From Zhengitettix transpicula (taxonomy: Eukaryota > Arthropoda > Insecta > Orthoptera > Tetrigidae), in NCBI GenBank assembly GCA_037074705.1, contig JAYJMR010000012.1:310001-374000 (forward strand): a DNA stretch of 64,000 bases, written 5' to 3'. The position numbers and the translations under genes were made by a program. Below the pieces are notes generated by a model. That model worked only from the letters and a program-made list of their open reading frames with translations. It made no database searches and had not been told where the DNA came from. Shown here one piece after another: positions 1-11,408 of the stretch. Position 1 is the stretch's first letter. The number at the start of each line of letters is the position of its first letter.

Positions 1-86
1 CGTCTTAATCCTAGGAGTAAACCTTACAAAGGAAAATTTAAATATTTTAAAAAAATTTTATGCTTGCAAAAATATTTTTAAATAAA
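1..86. repeat. Partial B half-unit at left window edge
   Basis: The window opens inside a B half-unit, at the shared core (cgtcttaatcc), and runs to the first A start at 87. It contains the B-type 3' part with the ccttacaaagg segment and the A/T-rich end that includes the palindrome aaaaatattttt. Confidence 0.93.
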
Positions 87-457
87 GTGGCATTTTCACA
101 CGCGTTCAGGGTTATGGCACCAATAAGTAATGATTTTATACTGAAATTCATTATTTTTATTTTCGATTATTTTGACAATGGTATACGTCTTGATGCCAGA
201 AGAAAACCTTTCGAGTGTAAATTTTAATATTTAAAAAAAAATTAAATGTGTGCTAAAATATGTTTAAAAAAAGTGGCGTTTACATTGCTATCCGTGGTAA
301 TGGTACCAATAGGGGTAGATTTTATACTAAAATTTTATTATTATTTTTAGACTATTATTCACATCGGTATACGTCTTAATCCTAGAAGTAAACCTTACAA
401 AGGAAAATTTAAATATTTTAAAAAAATTTTATGCTTGCAAAAATATTTTTTAATAAA

Positions 458-643
458 GTGGCATTTTCATACGCGTTCATGGTTATGGCACCAATAAGTA
501 ATGATTTTATACTGAAATTCATTATTTTTATTTTCGATTATTTTGACAATGGTATACGTCTTGATGCCAGAAGAAAACCTTTCGAGTGTAAATTTTAATA
601 TTTAAAAAAAAATTAAATGCGTGCTAAAATATGTTTAAAAAAA
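458..643. repeat. Representative half-unit A (186 bp)
   Basis: This is a typical A half-unit, given as reference. In order it holds: gtggcattttcatacgcg with an MluI-type acgcgt; atggcaccaataagtaatga; a T-rich stretch ending ttcgattattttgacaatgg; the core gtatacgtcttgatgcc; aaacctttcgagtg; then a run of about nine A's and atgcgtgctaaaatatg leading into B. It aligns with B along its whole length. By eye roughly two thirds to three quarters of positions agree, best in the opening 45 bp and in the core, so A and B probably descend from one ancestral monomer of about 185 bp. A recurrent variant lacks 7 bp (about 179 bp long). Confidence 0.95.
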
Positions 644-1397
644 GTAGCGTTTTCATTGCTATCCGTGGTAATGGTACCAATAGGGGTAGATTTTATACTA
701 AAATTTTATACTAAAATTTTATTATTATTTTTCGACTATTATTCACATCGGTATACGTCTTAATCCTAGAAGTAAACCTTACAAAGGAAAATTTAAATAT
801 TTTAAAAAAATTTTATGCTTCCAAAAATATTTTTAAATAAAGTGGCATTTTCATACGCTTTCATGGTTATGGCACCAATAAGTAATGATTTTATACTGAA
901 ATTCATTATTTTTATTTTCGATTATTTTGACAATGGTATACGTCTTAATGCCAGAAGAAAACCTTTCGAGTGTAAATTTTAATATTTAAAAAAAAATTAA
1001 ATGCGTGCTAAAATATGTTTAAAAAAGTAGCGTTTTCATTGCTATCCGTGGTAATGGTACCAATAGGAGTAGATTATATACTAACATTTTATTATTATTT
1101 TTCGACTATTATTCACATCGGTATACGTCTTAATCCTAGAAGTAAACCTTATAAAGGAAAATTTAAATATTTTAAAAAAATTTTATGCTTGCAAAAATAT
1201 TTTTAAATAAAGTGGCATTTTCATACGCGTTCATGGTTATGGCACCAATAAGTAATGATTTTATACTAAAATTCATTATTTTTATTTTCGATTATTTTGA
1301 CAATGGTATACGTCTTGATGCCAGAAGAAAACCTTTCGAGTGTAAATTTTAATATTTAAAAAAAAATTAAATGCGTGCTAAAATATGTTTAAAAAAA

Positions 1398-1595
1398 GTA
1401 GCGTTTTCATTGCTATCCGTGGTAATGGTACCAATAGGGGTAGATTTTATACTAAAATTTTATACTAAAATTTTATTATTATTTTTCGACTATTATTCAC
1501 ATCGGTATACGTCTTAATCCTAGAAGTAAACCTTACAAAGGAAAATTTAAATATTTTAAAAAAATTTTATGCTTGCAAAAATATTTTTAAATAAA
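1398..1595. repeat. Representative long half-unit B (198 bp)
   Basis: The long B form is identical in layout to short B but carries ttttatactaaaa twice in tandem, adding 13 bp. It is the majority form, roughly three quarters of B units. All 44 B units between about 20.3 and 37.0 kb are of this type. A few long copies vary by one base in the linker between the two 13-mers (for example 4421, where the second copy reads ttttactaaaa). Confidence 0.95.
1445..1470. repeat. 13-bp tandem duplication that defines long B
   Basis: Two adjacent copies of ttttatactaaaa lie at 1445-1457 and 1458-1470. Short B units have only one copy at the homologous place. The simplest origin is replication slippage in one ancestral B, spread by unequal exchange. 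Loss by slippage in the other direction is equally possible, so which form is ancestral is not settled by the sequence. Confidence 0.93.
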
Positions 1596-1781
1596 GTGGC
1601 ATTTTCATACGCGTTCATGGTTATGGCACCAATAAGTAATGATTTTATACTGAAATTCATTATTTTTATTTTCGATTATTTTGACATTGGTATACGTCTT
1701 GATGCCAGAAGAAAACCTTTCGAGTGTAAATTTTAATATTTAAAAAAAAATTAAATGCGTGCTAAAATATGTTTAAAAAAA

Positions 1782-1966
1782 GTAGCGTTTTCATTGCTAT
1801 CCGTGGTAATGGTACCAATAGGGGTAGATTTTATACTAAAATTTTATTATTATTTTTCGACTATTATTCACATCGGTATACGTCTTAATCCTAGAAGTAA
1901 ACCTTATAAAGGAAAATTTAAATATTTTAAAAAAATTTTATGCATGCAAAAATATTTTTAAATAAA
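1782..1966. repeat. Representative short half-unit B (185 bp)
   Basis: This is a short-form B half-unit. In order: gtagcgttttcattgctatc; the palindrome tggtacca inside a KpnI-type ggtacc; aataggggtagatttta; a single actaaaatttta; ttcgactattattcacatcg; the core gtatacgtcttaatcc; ccttataaagg (usually ccttacaaagg); and a 3' part rich in A/T. I count about 40 short B units, clustered at 0-20 kb and after 37.2 kb. Because it lacks the 13-bp insertion, a frame of about 68 codons stays open across it. That is a consequence of length and not evidence of a gene. Confidence 0.95.
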
Positions 1967-3660
1967 GTGGCATTTTCATACGCGTTCATGGTTATGGCAC
2001 CAATAAGTAATGATTTTATACTGAAATTAATTATTTTTATTTTCGATTATTTTGACAATGGTATACGTCTTGATGCCAGAAGAAAACCTTTCGAGTGTAA
2101 ATTTTAATATTTAAAAAAAAATTAAATGCGTGCTAAAATATGTTTAAAATAAGTAGCGTTTGCATTGCTATCCGTGGTAATGGTACCAATAGGGGTAGAT
2201 TTTATACTTAAATTTTATTATTATTTTTCGAATATTATTCACATCGGTATACGTCTTAATCCTAGAAGTAAACCTTACAAAAAAAAATTTAAATATTTTA
2301 AAAAAATTTTATCCTTGCAAAAATATTTTTAAATAAAGTGGCATTTTCATACGCGTTCATGGTTATGGCACCAATAAGTAATGATTTTATACTGAAATTC
2401 ATTATTTTTATTTTCGATTATTTTGACAATGGTATACGTCTTGATGCCAGAAGAAAACCTTTCGAGTGTAAATTTTAATATTTAAAAAAAAATTAAATGC
2501 GTGCTAAAATATATTTTAAAAAAAGTAGCGTTTTCATTGCTATCCGTGGTAATGGTACCAATAGGGGAAGATTTTATATTAAAATTTTATACTAAAATTT
2601 TATTATTATTTTTCGACTATTATTCACATCGGTATACGTCTTAATCCTAGAAGTAAACCTTATAAAGGAAAATTTAAATATTTTAAAAAAATTTTATGCA
2701 TGCAAAAATATTTTTAAATAAAGTGGCATTTTCATACGCGTTCATGGTTATGGCACCAATAAGTAATGATTTTATACTGAAATTAATTATTTTTATTTTC
2801 GATTATTTTGACAATGGTATACGTCTTGATGCCAGAAGAAAACCTTTCGAGTGTAAATTTTAATATTTAAAAAAAAATTAAATGCGTGCTAAAATATGTT
2901 TAAAATAAGTAGCGTTTGCATTGCTATCCGTGGTAATGGTACCAATAGGGGTAGATTTTATACTTAAATTTTATTATTATTTTTCGAATATTATTCACAT
3001 CGGTATACGTCTTAATCCTAGAAGTAAACCTTACAAAAAAAAATTTAAATATTTTAAAAAAATTTTATCCTTGCAAAAATATTTTTAAATAAAGTGGCAT
3101 TTTCATACGCGTTCATGGTTATGGCACCAATAAGTAATGATTTTATACTGAAATTCATTATTTTTATTTTCGATTATTTTGACAATGGTATACGTCTTGA
3201 TGCCAGAAGAAAACCTTTCGAGTGTAAATTTTAATATTTAAAAAAAAATTAAATGCGTGCTAAAATATATTTTAAAAAAAGTAGCGTTTTCATTGCTATC
3301 CGTGGTAATGGTACCAATAGGGGAAGATTTTATATTAAAATTTTATACTAAAATTTTATTATTATTTTTCGACTATTATTCACATCGGTATACGTCTTAA
3401 TTCTAGAAGTAAACCTTATAAAGGAAAATTTAAATATTTTAAAAAAATTTTATCCATGCAAAAATATTTTTAAATAAAGTGGCATCTTCATACGCGTTCA
3501 TGGTTATGGCACCAATAAGTAATGATTTTATACTGAAATTAATTATTTTTATTTTCGATTATTTTGACAATGGTATACGTCTTGATGCCAGAAGAAAACC
3601 TTTCGAGTGTAAATTTTAATATTTAAAAAAAAATTAAATGCGTGCTAAAATATGTTTAAA
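1855..3660. repeat. 756-bp higher-order repeat, about 2.4 copies
   Basis: Rare variants recur exactly 756 bp apart. Examples are tgcatgcaaa at 1941 and 2697 (tccatgcaaa at 3453); aattaattat at 2025, 2781 and 3537; and aagtagcgtttgc at 2151 and 2907. Each HOR copy is one short-B dimer plus one long-B dimer. The left edge lies after the 13-bp site of the B at 1782, because that B is short while its partner at 2525 is long. The right edge lies just before the B at 3665, which lacks the gtttgc variant. I saw only scattered single-base differences between copies. Confidence 0.88.
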
Positions 3661-6600
3661 AAAAGTAGCGTTTTCATTGCTATACGTGGTAATGGTACCA
3701 ATAGGGGTAGATTTTGTACTAAAATTTTATTATTATTTTTCGACTATTATTTACATCGGTATACGTCTTAATCCTAGAAGTAAACCTTACAAAGGAAAAT
3801 TTAAATATTTTAAAAAAATTTTATGCTTGCAAAAATATTTTTAAATAAAGTGGCATTTTCATACGCGTTCATAATTATGGCACCAATAAGTAATGATTTT
3901 ATACTGAAATTCATTATTTTTATTTTCGATTATTTTGACATTAGTATACGTCTTGATGCCAGAAGAAAACCTTTCGAGTGTAAATTTTAATATTTAAAAA
4001 AAAATTAAATGCGTGCTAAAATATGTTTAAAAAAAGTAGCGTTTTCATTGCTATCCGTGGTAATGGCACCAATAGGGGTAGATTTTATACTAAAATTTTA
4101 TACCTAAATTTTATTATTATTTTTCGACTATTATTCACATCGGTATACGTCTTAATCCTAGAAGTAAACCTTACAAAGGAAAATTTAATATATTTTAAAA
4201 AAATTTTATGATGCAAAAATATTTTTAAATAAAGTGGCATTTTCATACGCGTTCATGGTTATGGCACCAATAAGTAATGATTTTATACTGAAATTCATTA
4301 TTTTTATTTTCGATTATTTTGACAATGGTATACGTCTTGATGCAAGAAGAAAACCTTTCGAGTATAAATTTTAATATTTAAAAAAAAATTAAATGCGTGC
4401 TAAAATATATTTTAAAAAAAGTAGCGTTTTCATTGCTATCCGTGGTAATGGTACCAATAGGGGTAGATTTTATACTAAAATTTTTACTAAAATTTAATTA
4501 TTATTTTTCGACTATTATTCACATCGGTATACGTCTTAATCCTAGAAGTAAACCTTACAAACGAAAATTTAGATATTTTTAAAAAATTTTATGCTTGCAA
4601 AAATATTTTTAAATAAAGTGGCATTTTCATACGCGTTCATGGTTATGGCACCAATACGTAATGATTTTATACTGAAATTCATTATTTTTATTTACTAATA
4701 TTTTGACAATGGTATACGTCTTGATGCCAGAAGAAAACCTTTCGAGTGTAATTTTTAATATTTAAAAAAAAATTAAATGCGTGCTAAAATATGTTTAAAA
4801 AAAGTAGCGTTTTCATTGCTATCCGTGGTAATGTTACCAATAGGGGTAGATTTTATACTAAAATTTTATACTAAAATTTTATTATTATTTTTCGACTATT
4901 ATTCACATCGGTATACGTCTTAATCCTAGAAGTAAACCTTACAAAGGAAAATTTAAATATTTTTAAAAAATTTTATTCTTGCAAAAATATTTTTAAATAA
5001 AGTGGCATTTTCATACGCGTTCATGGTTATGGCACCAATAAGTAATGATTTTATACTGAAATTCATTATTTTTATTTTCGATTATTTTGACAATGGTATA
5101 CGTCTTGATGCCAGAAGAAAACCTTTTGAGTGTAAATTTTAATATTTAAAAAAAAATTAAATGAGTGCTAAAATATGTTTAAAAAAAGTAGCGTTTTCAT
5201 TGCTATCCGTGGTAATGGTACCAATAGGGGTAGATTTTATACTAAAATTTTGTACTAAAATTTTATTATTAATTTTCGACTATTATTCACATCGGTATAC
5301 GTCTTAATCCTAGAAGTAAACCTTACAAAGGAAAATTTAAATATTTTAAAAAAATTTTATGCTTGCAAAAATATTTTTAAATAAAGTGGCATTTTCATAC
5401 GCGTTCATGGTTATGGCACCAATAAGTAATGATTTTATACTGAAATTCATTATTTTTATTTTCGATTATTTTGACAATGTTATACGTCTTGATGCCAGAA
5501 GAAAACCTTCGAGTGTAAATTTTAATATTTAAAAAAAATTTAAATGCGTGCTAAAATATGTTTAAAAAAAGTAGCGTTTTCATTGCTATCCGTGGTAATG
5601 GTACCAATAGGGGTAGATTTTATACTAAAATTTTATTATTATTTTTCGACTATTATTCACATCGGTATACGTCTTAATCCTAGAAGTAAACCTTACAAAG
5701 GAAAATTTAAATATTTTAAAAAAATTTTATGCTTGCAAAAATATTTTTAAATAAAGTGGCATTTTCATACGCGTTCATGGTTATGGCACCAATAAGTAAT
5801 GATTTTATACTGAAATTCATTATTTTTATTTTCGATTATTTTGACAATGGTATACGTCTTGATGCCAGAAGAAAACCTTTCGAGTGTAAATTTTAATATT
5901 TAAAAAAAAATTAAATGCGTGCTAAAATATGTTTAAAAAAAGTAGCGTTTTCATTGCTATACGTGGTAATGGTACCAATAGGGGTAGATTTTATACTAAA
6001 ATTTTATTATTATTTTTCGACTATTATTTACATCGGTATACGTCTTAATCCTAGAAGTAAACCTTACAAAGGAAAATTTAAATATTTTAAAAAAATTTTA
6101 TGCTTGCAAAAATATTTTTAAATAAAGTGGCATTTTCATACGCGTTCATAATTATGGCACCAATAAGTAATGATTTTATACTGAAATTCATTATTTTTAT
6201 TTTCGATTATTTTGACAATAGTATACGTCTTGATGCCAGAAGAAAACCTTTCGAGTGTAAATTTTAATATTTAAAAAAAAATTAAATGCGTGCTAAAATA
6301 TGTTTAAAAAAAGTAGCGTTTTCATTGCTATCCGTGGTAATGGCACCAATAGGGGTAGATTTTATACTAAAATTTTATACCTAAATTTTATTATTATTTT
6401 TCGACTATTATTCACATCGGTATACGTCTTAATCCTAGAAGTAAACCTTACAAACGAAAATTTAGATATTTTTAAAAAATTTTATGCTTGCAAAAATATT
6501 TTTAAATAAAGTGGCATTTTCATACGCGTTCATGGTTATGGCACCAATACGTAATGATTTTATACTGAAATTCATTATTTTTATTTACTAATATTTTGAC

Positions 6601-7850
6601 AATGGTATACGTCTTGATGCCAGAAGAAAACCTTTCGAGTGTAATTTTTAATATTTAAAAAAAAATTAAATGCGTGCTAAAATATGTTTAAAAAAAGTAG
6701 CGTTTTCATTGCTATCCGTGGTAATGTTACCAATAGGGGTAGATTTTATACTAAAATTTTATACTAAAATTTTATTATTATTTTTCGACTATTATTCACA
6801 TCGGTATACGTCTTAATCCTAGAAGTAAACCTTACAAAGGAAAATTTAAATATTTTTAAAAAATTTTATTCTTGCAAAAATATTTTTAAATAAAGTGGCA
6901 TTTTCATACGCGTTCATGGTTATGGCACCAATAAGTAATGATTTTATACTGAAATTCATTATTTTTATTTTCGATTATTTTGACAATGGTATACGTCTTG
7001 ATGCCAGAAGAAAACCTTTTGAGTGTAAATTTTAATATTTAAAAAAAAATTAAATGAGTGCTAAAATATGTTTAAAAAAAGTAGCGTTTTCATTGCTATC
7101 CGTGGTAATGGTACCAATAGGGGTAGATTTTATACTAAAATTTTATACTAAAATTTTATTATTAATTTTCGACTATTATTCACATCGGTATACGTCTTAA
7201 TCCTAGAAGTAAACCTTACAAAGGAAAATTTAAATATTTTAAAAAAATTTTATGCTTGCAAAAATATTTTTAAATAAAGTGGCATTTTCATACGCGTTCA
7301 TGGTTATGGCACCAATAAGTAATGATTTTATACTGAAATTCATTATTTTTATTTTCGATTATTTTGACAATGTTATACGTCTTGATGCCAGAAGAAAACC
7401 TTCGAGTGTAAATTTTAATATTTAAAAAAAATTTAAATGCGTGCTAAAATATGTTTAAAAAAAGTAGCGTTTTCATTGCTATCCGTGGTAATGGTACCAA
7501 TAGGGGTAGATTTTATACTAAAATTTTATTATTATTTTTCGACTATTATTCACATCGGTATACGTCTTAATCCTAGAAGTAAACCTTACAAAGGAAAATT
7601 TAAATATTTTAAAAAAATTTTATGCTTGCAAAAATATTTTTAAATAAAGTGGCATTTTCATACGCGTTCATGGTTATGGCACCAATAAGTAATGATTTTA
7701 TACTGAAATTCATTATTTTTATTTTCGATTATTTTGACAATGGTATACGTCTTGATGCCAGAAGAAAACCTTTCGAGTGTAAATTTTAATATTTAAAAAA
7801 AAATTAAATGCGTGCTAAAATATGTTTAAAAAAAGTAGCGTTTTCATTGC
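3650..7850. repeat. 2277/1893-bp higher-order repeat, two copies
   Basis: The first part matches at offset 2277: the tatacgtgg variant in B at 3665 and 5942, and tacctaaat in B at 4036 and 6313. The later part matches at offset 1893: acgaaaatttagatattttt at 4561 and 6454; the A variant accaatacgtaatg in A units at 4618 and 6511; aatgttacc in B at 4804 and 6697; and short B at 5571 and 7464. The difference, 384 bp, is exactly one dimer, which the second copy lacks. One substitution between copies is visible in the 13-mer (tttgtactaaa near 5251, tttatactaaa near 7144). Confidence 0.87.
6313..6510. repeat. Chimeric long B formed by exchange between two B units
   Basis: The 5' half carries the marks of the B at 4036 (atggcacc, tacctaaat). 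The 3' half and the next A carry the marks of the B at 4421 and the A at 4618 (acgaaaatttagatattttt, accaatacgtaatg, tttactaatattttgac). The switch falls between about 6386 and 6454. It removes one whole dimer and leaves the A-B register intact, as expected of in-register unequal exchange or gene conversion. The same chimera recurs at 11626 and 12394, so it was later copied. Confidence 0.85.
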
Positions 7851-9925
7851 TACCCGTGGTAATGGTACCAATAGGGGTAGATTTTATACTAAAATTTTAT
7901 ACTAAAATTTTATTATTATTTTTCGACTATTATTCACATCGGTATACGTCTTAATCCTAGAAGTAAACCTTACAAAGGAAAATTTAAATATTTTAAAACA
8001 ATTTTATGCTTGCAAAAATATTTTTAAATAAAGTGCCATTTTCATACGCGTTCATGGTTATGGCACCAATAAGTAATGATTTTATACTTAAATTCATTAT
8101 TTTTATTTTCGATTATTTTGACAATGGTATACGTCTTGATGCCAGAAGAAAACCTTTCGAGTGTAAATTTTAATATTTAAAAAAAAATTAAATGCGTCTT
8201 AAAATATGTTTAAAAAAAGTAGCGTTTTCATTGCTATCCGTGGTAATGGTACCAATAGGGGTAGATTTTATACTAAAATTTTATACTAAAATTTTATTAT
8301 TATTTTTCGACTATTATTCACATCGGTATACGTCTTAATCCTAGAAGTAAACCTTACAAAGGAAAATTTAAATATTTTAAAAAAATTTTATGCTTGCAAA
8401 AATATTTTTAAATAAAGAGGCATTTTCATACGCGTTCATGGTTATGGCACCAATAAGTAATGATTTTATACTGAAATTCATTATTTTTATTTTCGATTAT
8501 TTTGACAATGGTATACGTCTTGATGCCAGAAGAAAACCTTTCGAGTGTAAATTTTAATATTTAAAAAAAATTTAAATGCGTGCTAAAATATGTTTAAAAA
8601 AAGTAGCGTTTTCATTGCTATCTGTGGTAATGGTACCAATAGGGGTAGATTTTATACTAAAATTTTATTATTATTTTTCGACTATTATTCACATCGGTAT
8701 ACGTCTTAATCCTAGAAGTAAACCTTACAAAGGAAAATTTAAATATTTTAAAAAAATTTTATGCTTGCAAAAATATTTTTTAATAAAGTGGCATTTTCTT
8801 ACGCGTTCATGGTTATGGCACCAATAAGTAATGATTTTATACTGAAATTCATTATTTTTATTTTCGATTATTTTGACAATGGTATACGTCTTGATGCCAG
8901 AAGAAAACCTTTCGAGTGTAAATTTTTATATTTAAAAAAAAATTAAATGCGTGCTAAAATATGTTTAAAAAAAGTAGCGTTTTCATTGCTATCCGTGGTA
9001 ATGGTACCAATAGGGGTAGATTTTATACTAAAATTTTATACTAAAATTTTATTATTATTTTTCGACTATTATTCACATCGGTATACGTCTTAATCCTAGA
9101 AGTAAACCTTACAAAGGAAAATTTAAATATTTTAAAAAAATTTAATGCTTGCAAAAATATTTTTAAATAAAGTGGCATTTTCATACGCGTTCATGGTTAT
9201 GGCACCAATAAGTAATGATTTTATACTGAAATTCATTATTTTTATTTTCGATTATTTTGACAATGGTATACGTCTTGATGCCAGAAGAAAACCTTTCGAG
9301 TGTAAATTTTAATATTTAAAAAAAAATTAAATGCGTGCTAAAATATGTTTAAAAAAAGTAGCGTTTTCATTGCTATCCGTGGTAATGGTACCAATAGGGG
9401 TAGATTTTATACTAAAATTTTATACTAAAATTTTATTATTATTTTTCGACTATTATTCACATCGGTATACGTCTTAATCCTAGAAGTAAACCTTACAAAG
9501 GAAAATTTAAATATTTTAAAAAAATTTTATGCTTGCAAAAATATTTTTAAATAAAGTGGCATTTTCATACGCGTTCATGGTTATGGCACCAATAAGTAAT
9601 GATTTTATACTGAAATTCATTATTTTTATTTTCGATTATTTTGACAATGTTATACGTCTTGATGCCAGAAGAAAACCTTCGAGTGTAAATTTTAATATTT
9701 AAAAAAAATTTAAATGCGTGCTAAAATATGTTTAAAAAAAGTAGCGTTTTCATTGCTATCCGTGGTAATGGTACCAATAGGGGTAGATTTTATACTAAAA
9801 TTTTAATATTATTTTTCGACTATTATTCACATCGGTATAGGTCTTAATCCTAGAAGTAAACCTTACAAAGGAAAAATTAAATATTTTAAAAAAATTTTAT
9901 GCTTGCAAAAATATTTTTAAATAAA

Positions 9926-10693
9926 GTGGCATTTTCATACGCGTTCATATTTATGGCACTAATAAGTAATGATTTTATACTGAAATTCATTATTTTTATT
10001 TTCGATTATTTTGACAATGGTATACGTCTTGATGCCAGAAGAAAACCTTTCGAGTGTAAATTTTAATATTTAAAAAAAAATTAAATGCGTGCTAAAATAT
10101 GTTTAAAAAAAGTAGCGTTTTCATTGCTACCCGTGGTAATGGTACCAATAGGGGTAGATTTTATACTAAAATTTTATACTAAAATTTTATTATTATTTTT
10201 CGACTATTATTCACCTCGGTATACGTCTTAATCCTAGAAGTAAACCTTACAAAGGAAAATTTAAATATTTTAAAAAAATTTTATGCTTGCAAAAATATTT
10301 TTAAATAAAGTGGCATTTTCATACGCGTTCATATTTATGGCACTAATAAGTAATGATTTTATACTGAAATTCATTATTTTTATTTTCGATTATTTTGACA
10401 ATGGTATACGTCTTGATGCCAGAAGAAAACCTTTCGAGTGTAAATTTTAATATTTAAAAAAAAATTAAATGCGTGCTAAAATATGTTTAAAAAAAGTAGC
10501 GTTTTCATTGCTACCCGTGGTAATGGTACCAATAGGGGTAGATTTTATACTAAAATTTTATACTAAAATTTTATTATTATTTTTCGACTATTATTCACCT
10601 CGGTATACGTCTTAATCCTAGAAGTAAACCTTACAAAGGAAAATTTAAATATTTTAAAACAATTTTATGCTTGCAAAAATATTTTTAAATAAA
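9926..10693. repeat. Local 384-bp single-dimer tandem duplication
   Basis: Dimers 9926-10309 and 10310-10693 share a rare set of variants: catatttatggcact in A, then ctacccgtgg and tcacctcgg in B. They therefore look like one dimer copied once. The second B ends in aaaacaatttta, as at 7981, which suggests its 3' end came from a different unit. The pair is present again at 16007-16774 in the other copy of the 6081-bp repeat. Confidence 0.85.
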
Positions 10694-11408
10694 GTGCCAT
10701 TTTCATACGCGTTCATGTTTATGGCACCAATAAGTAATGATTTTATACAAAAATTCATTATTTTTAATTTCGATTATTTTGACAATGGTATACGTCTTGA
10801 TGCCAGAAGAAAACCTTTCGAGTGTAAATTTTAATATTTAAAAAAAAATTAAATGCGTGCTAAAATATGTTTAAAAAAAGTAGCGTTTTCATTGCAATCC
10901 GTGGTAATGGTACCAATAGGGGTAGATTTTATACTAAAATTTTATTATTATTTTTCGACTATTATTCACATCGGTATATTCCTCGAAGTAAACCTTACAA
11001 AGGAAAATTTAAATATTTTAAAAAAATTTATGCTTGCAAAAATATTTTTAAATAAAGTGGCATTTTCATACGCGTTCATGGTTATGGCACCAATAAGTAA
11101 TGATTTTATACTGAAATTCATTATTTTTATTTTCGATTATTTTGACAATGGTATACGTCTTGATGCCAGAAGAAAACCTTTCGAGTGTAAATTTTAATAT
11201 TTAAAAAAAAATTAAATGCGTGCTAAAATATGTTTAAAAAAAGTAGCGTTTTCATTGCTATCCGTGGTAATGGTACCAATAGGGGTAGATTTTATACTAA
11301 AATTTTATACTAAAATTTTATTATTATTTTTCGACTATTATTCACATCGGTATACGTCTTAATCCTAGAAGTAAACCTTACAAAGGAAAATTTAAATATT
11401 TTAAAAAA

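Larger units (their letters stand above)
1212..1595. repeat. Representative 384-bp dimer (A plus long B)
   Basis: A at 1212-1397 and long B at 1398-1595 together form the 384-bp unit that underlies most HOR lengths in the window (768 = 2 x 384, 2688 = 7 x 384). The following dimer, 1596-1966, is the 371-bp version with short B. Shared core positions at 181, 367 and 552 give half-unit spacings of 186 and 185 bp. Confidence 0.95.
87..1854. repeat. Satellite block, mixed dimers, no clear HOR
   Basis: A starts lie at 87, 458, 842, 1212 and 1596, with B starts at 273 (short), 644 (long), 1027 (short), 1398 (long) and 1782 (short). Short and long B alternate, so the implied period is about 755 bp, close to the 756-bp HOR that follows. 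The diagnostic variants of that HOR are absent here. The first A has acacgcgttcagggtt in place of the usual atacgcgttcatggtt. No gene is visible. Confidence 0.85.
6221..11408. repeat. Left copy of 5.2-kb near-identical duplication
   Basis: Every rare variant I checked from 6221 to about 11408 recurs 6081 bp downstream. These include ctacccgtgg (about 7850), ttaaaacaattttatgc and aaagtgccat (about 8000-8040), atgcgtcttaaaat, the cattttcttacgcg A unit at 8788, tttaatgcttgc (about 9141), ggtataggtc (9835), catatttatggcact (twice) and the 7-bp-deleted B at 10880. I saw no difference inside the span. It holds short B units at 7464, 8603, 9741 and 10880. The left limit is the A unit at 6127, whose cataattatgg and caatagtatac marks do not match. 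The right limit is a run of A's one base shorter than in the partner. Confidence 0.9.

Noticed and set aside
270..310. Promoter-like or transcription-factor sites at the palindromes tggtacca and gtatac
   Set aside because: Both are 6-8 bp palindromes repeated with the unit. There is no gene downstream to regulate, so a promoter call is not supported. They are noted as possible structural or protein-binding sites only.
340..372. CENP-B box candidate around ttcgactattattcacatcgg in B units
   Set aside because: The fixed positions of the mammalian box (ttcg, a, cggg) do not line up: the A is a T and the cggg is absent at the right distance. Other ttcg sites in A fail as well.
541..600. Hammerhead-type self-cleaving ribozyme, as found in some animal satellites; the A core has gtc, ttgatgcc and gaaaacc in close order
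   Set aside because: The required ctgatga box is not present and the parts are not in hammerhead order with pairing stems that I can find. A covariance-model search on both strands of the dimer would settle it.
1755..1961. A recurring open frame of about 68 codons starting MRAKICLKK in many short B units, looking like a small membrane protein
   Set aside because: It exists only where B lacks the 13-bp duplication and is broken in the majority long B. Its start and end shift with A-run length, and variants track HOR copying. No distinct promoter or codon pattern is visible. It is best read as repeat sequence by chance open in one frame.
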